Shown here: positions 61,983 through 64,000 of the stretch, in pieces
How the letters are laid out: each line of letters starts with the position of its first letter
How positions within the stretch are numbered: the first letter of the stretch is position 1
Notes under the pieces: model-generated
Seen by the model: only the letters and a program-made list of their open reading frames with translations
Told to the model about the DNA's origin: nothing
Database searches by the model: none
NCBI RefSeq assembly: GCF_904848585.1
Contig: NZ_CAJHCR010000001.1
Location: 310,001 to 374,000, forward strand
Length of the DNA stretch: 64,000 nucleotides
Reading direction: 5' to 3'
Source: Paraburkholderia kirstenboschensis
GTDB lineage: Bacteria > Pseudomonadota > Gammaproteobacteria > Burkholderiales > Burkholderiaceae
Position numbers and translations under genes: made by a program

Positions 61983-63284
61983 ATGTCAACAGCGTCACAC
62001 GCTATCTCCTCGTCGCAAGAATCCAAATTCAAGACCGTGTTCCGCGTGGTCAGCGGCAACTTTCTTGAAATGTACGACTTCATGGTCTACGGCTACTACG
62101 CGTCCGCGATTGCCAAGACCTATTTTCCGAGCGGCAGCGAGTTTGCGTCGCTGATGCTTTCGCTGTCGGTGTTCGGCGCGGGCTTCCTGATGCGGCCGCT
62201 TGGCGCGATTGTCCTCGGCGCCTACATCGACCATCACGGCCGCCGCAAGGGCCTTATCCTCACCTTGGGCCTGATGGCGCTCGGCACACTTACCGTGGCG
62301 TCCATTCCCGGATACGCGACGATCGGCCTGTTTGCGCCGGTGCTCGTGCTGCTGGGCCGCCTGTTACAAGGCTTTTCCGCAGGCGTGGAATTGGGCGGCG
62401 TGTCGGTGTATCTGTCGGAGATCGCCACCAAGGGACACAAAGGCTTTTATTGCGCGTGGCAGTCAGGCAGTCAGCAGGTTGCCGTGGTGTTCGCCGCGCT
62501 GCTCGGCGTGATGCTCAACAAGATGCTGCCCGCCGACCAGATGAGCGCATGGGGCTGGCGCGTGCCGTTCCTGATCGGCTGCCTGATCGTGCCGTTTCTG
62601 TTCATGATTCGCCGCTCGTTGAAGGAAACCGAGGAGTTTTCGGCGCGCAAGCATCGTCCGGGAATGGGCGAGATCATGAAGACCATGGCCGCGAACTGGG
62701 GCACCGTGCTGGGCGGCATGGGCATGGTGATCATGACCACCGTGTCCTTCTACATGATCACGGCTTACACGCCGACCTTCGGCAAGGAAGTGCTGAAGCT
62801 GTCGTCGATCGATACGCTTGTCGTCACCGTCTGCATCGGTCTGTCGAACCTGATCTGGCTGCCGCTCGCGGGTGCGTTGTCGGACCGCATCGGCCGTCGT
62901 CCGGTGCTGCTCGCTTTTACCGCGCTCACCATCGTCACCGCGTATCCGGCGCTTCAATGGCTCGTCGCCGAGCCGTCGTTCGCGCGCCTGCTCGCTGTCG
63001 AGTTGTGGCTGTCGTTCCTGTACGGCAGCTATAACGGCGCGATGGTCGTGGCGCTGACCGAAGTCATGCCGGTCGAAGTGCGTACGGCAGGCTTCTCACT
63101 CGCATACAGCCTTGCCACGACGATCGGCGGTTTCACGCCGGCCATCTCGACGCTGCTGATTCATTCCACGGGCAACAAGGCGGCGCCGGGTCTCTTCCTC
63201 GGCGTGGCCGCGATCTGCGGGCTGATTGCGACGCTGGTGTTGTACCGCACGCCTGAATCGCGCGATCAATACAAAGCCGCGTGA
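61983..63284 (+). CDS. MHS-family MFS transporter, citrate/tricarballylate:proton symporter type
   Basis: 433 aa, 12 transmembrane segments. Metabolite:H+ symporter signatures: [41 protein letters not shown] (loop 2-3 motif), [19 protein letters not shown] and [17 protein letters not shown]. Closest in type to CitA/TcuC. From the ATG at 61983; the frame is open upstream without a signal. No tcuA/B neighbours, so the exact tricarboxylate is open. Confidence 0.92.
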   Translation: MSTASHAISSSQESKFKTVFRVVSGNFLEMYDFMVYGYYASAIAKTYFPSGSEFASLMLSLSVFGAGFLMRPLGAIVLGAYIDHHGRRKGLILTLGLMALGTLTVASIPGYATIGLFAPVLVLLGRLLQGFSAGVELGGVSVYLSEIATKGHKGFYCAWQSGSQQVAVVFAALLGVMLNKMLPADQMSAWGWRVPFLIGCLIVPFLFMIRRSLKETEEFSARKHRPGMGEIMKTMAANWGTVLGGMGMVIMTTVSFYMITAYTPTFGKEVLKLSSIDTLVVTVCIGLSNLIWLPLAGALSDRIGRRPVLLAFTALTIVTAYPALQWLVAEPSFARLLAVELWLSFLYGSYNGAMVVALTEVMPVEVRTAGFSLAYSLATTIGGFTPAISTLLIHSTGNKAAPGLFLGVAAICGLIATLVLYRTPESRDQYKAA

Positions 63285-63320
63285 CTGGCAGCGCGTGCTG
63301 ACGCCGCTCGCGCGGTCAGT

Positions 63321-63367
63321 GCAACAAAAAAACCCCGCGCTCGGCAGACCGCGGGGTTTTTTGTTGC
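63321..63367. terminator. Bidirectional terminator
   Basis: GC stem ACCCCGCG / CGCGGGGT-type repeat flanked by A and T runs (GCAACAAAAAAA and TTTTTTGTTGC), between the convergent symporter and glycosyltransferase genes. Confidence 0.9.
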
Positions 63368-63391
63368 CGTAGCACCGGCATAACCGAGCAG

Positions 63392-64000
63392 CTAGCCTCG
63401 GCGCAATTCGTTTGCGACCGCCTGCACGACCTCGTGCCATGCATCCGGCCGCGGCTGACGTACCAGCGTCGCGCTGGCGTACCACGGGCTGCGCGTGTCA
63501 CCGGGACACCAGCGCCAATCGGGCGCGAACGGCAGCATCAGCCAGAGCGGTTTGCCCAACGCGCCGGCGAGGTGGGCGATCGACGTATCGATCGACACCA
63601 CCGCGTCGAGCCGCTCGATGATCGCCGCCGTATCCGCGAAGTCGCCGATACGCTTGTCAAACCGATGAATCGACCCGGCTCGCGGATGCGCGTCCAGCGC
63701 GGCGCATTCATCGGCGCTGAGGTTGGGCTGCAACACGATCCAGTCGATGCCTTCGATCGCGAAAAGCGGGTCGAGCTCGGCGAGCGGCATGGAACGCGTT
63801 TCGTTCTGATGGATGCGCCCCGACCATGCAAGCCCGATCTTGCGCTTCGCCTGGCCGCCCAGCGAGCCGCGCCATTTTCGCCGGTAAGCGGGTGGCACGC
63901 TCAGATAGGGCGTGCGCTCCGGAATAGTGTCCAACGTCGTGCCGAGCGCGAGCGGCAAGCTCAGCAACGGACATTGGAGATCGGCGGCGGGGCGCGATGC
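63392..64000 (-). CDS. TPR-type glycosyltransferase, C-terminal part (runs off the window)
   Basis: The frame is open to the window edge, so only the last 202 residues are seen. They match the C-terminal domain of tetratricopeptide/GT9-like glycosyltransferases: CPLLSLPLALGTTLDTIP, KIGLAWSGRIHQNETRSM, VSIDTSIAHLAGALGKPLWLM and DWRWCPGDTRSPWY. Such proteins often glycosylate flagellin or cell-surface material. The N-terminal repeats lie beyond 64000. Confidence 0.85.
   Translation of the reverse strand, partial: ASRPAADLQCPLLSLPLALGTTLDTIPERTPYLSVPPAYRRKWRGSLGGQAKRKIGLAWSGRIHQNETRSMPLAELDPLFAIEGIDWIVLQPNLSADECAALDAHPRAGSIHRFDKRIGDFADTAAIIERLDAVVSIDTSIAHLAGALGKPLWLMLPFAPDWRWCPGDTRSPWYASATLVRQPRPDAWHEVVQAVANELRRG

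Overview
The window is about 63% GC with tightly packed genes and proteobacterial housekeeping genes. Gene content and order (rph-rdgB-hemW diverging from yicC-gmk-rpoZ-spoT, then greB, a general porin, a secreted AroQ chorismate mutase and DUF2968) point to the chromosome of a Burkholderiaceae member, most likely Paraburkholderia or Burkholderia. That assignment rests on family recognition, not on a search.

Layout. 1-9 kb: tRNA-Ser, the leftward rph-rdgB-hemW operon, and the rightward yicC, gmk, rpoZ, spoT, a NinX-like gene and greB, with two identical tRNA-Arg genes. 9-17 kb: porin, a candidate small structured RNA, an exonuclease/GIY-YIG fusion, periplasmic chorismate mutase, a 49-aa small ORF, tRNA-Thr, fbp and a higBA toxin-antitoxin pair. 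17-21.6 kb: pepN, a DUF4136 lipoprotein, and a GDT1/MneA-type Mn exporter gene whose leader looks like a yybP-ykoY manganese riboswitch.

22-41.5 kb is the main accessory system: an aryl polyene (APE) pigment locus. Its core follows the ape order closely: chain-length factor, PlsC-like acyltransferase, two ACPs, membrane protein, ACP synthetase fused to a dehydratase, GT2/acyltransferase fusion, thioesterase, LolA-like carrier, MMPL exporter, ketosynthase, dehydratase, ketoreductase, ketosynthase. Added to this are a MIO-type aromatic amino acid ammonia-lyase, a third ketosynthase, two related secreted proteins, a divergent methyltransferase and a flavin-dependent halogenase-like protein. Read together, an aromatic amino acid is deaminated to an aryl acid, loaded on ACP, extended and reduced to a polyene, perhaps methylated and halogenated, attached to a lipid and exported to the outer membrane. 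The mix of flexirubin-like starter supply, xanthomonadin-like halogenase and APE core is the most notable system here.

41.6-49.4 kb is a leftward purine catabolism cluster (xdhA-xdhB-xdhC-add-guaD). 50-55 kb holds dsbB and a leftward catabolic set (DUF2848 protein, MFS carrier, GntR regulator, amidase) of unknown substrate. 55-64 kb holds a CPA2 antiporter, a PuuD-like hydrolase with a long disordered N-terminus, DUF2968, a repeat-containing membrane protein, a GNAT acetyltransferase, a citrate-type MFS symporter and the C-terminal part of a glycosyltransferase cut by the window edge. I saw no insertion sequence, prophage, CRISPR array or replication origin.
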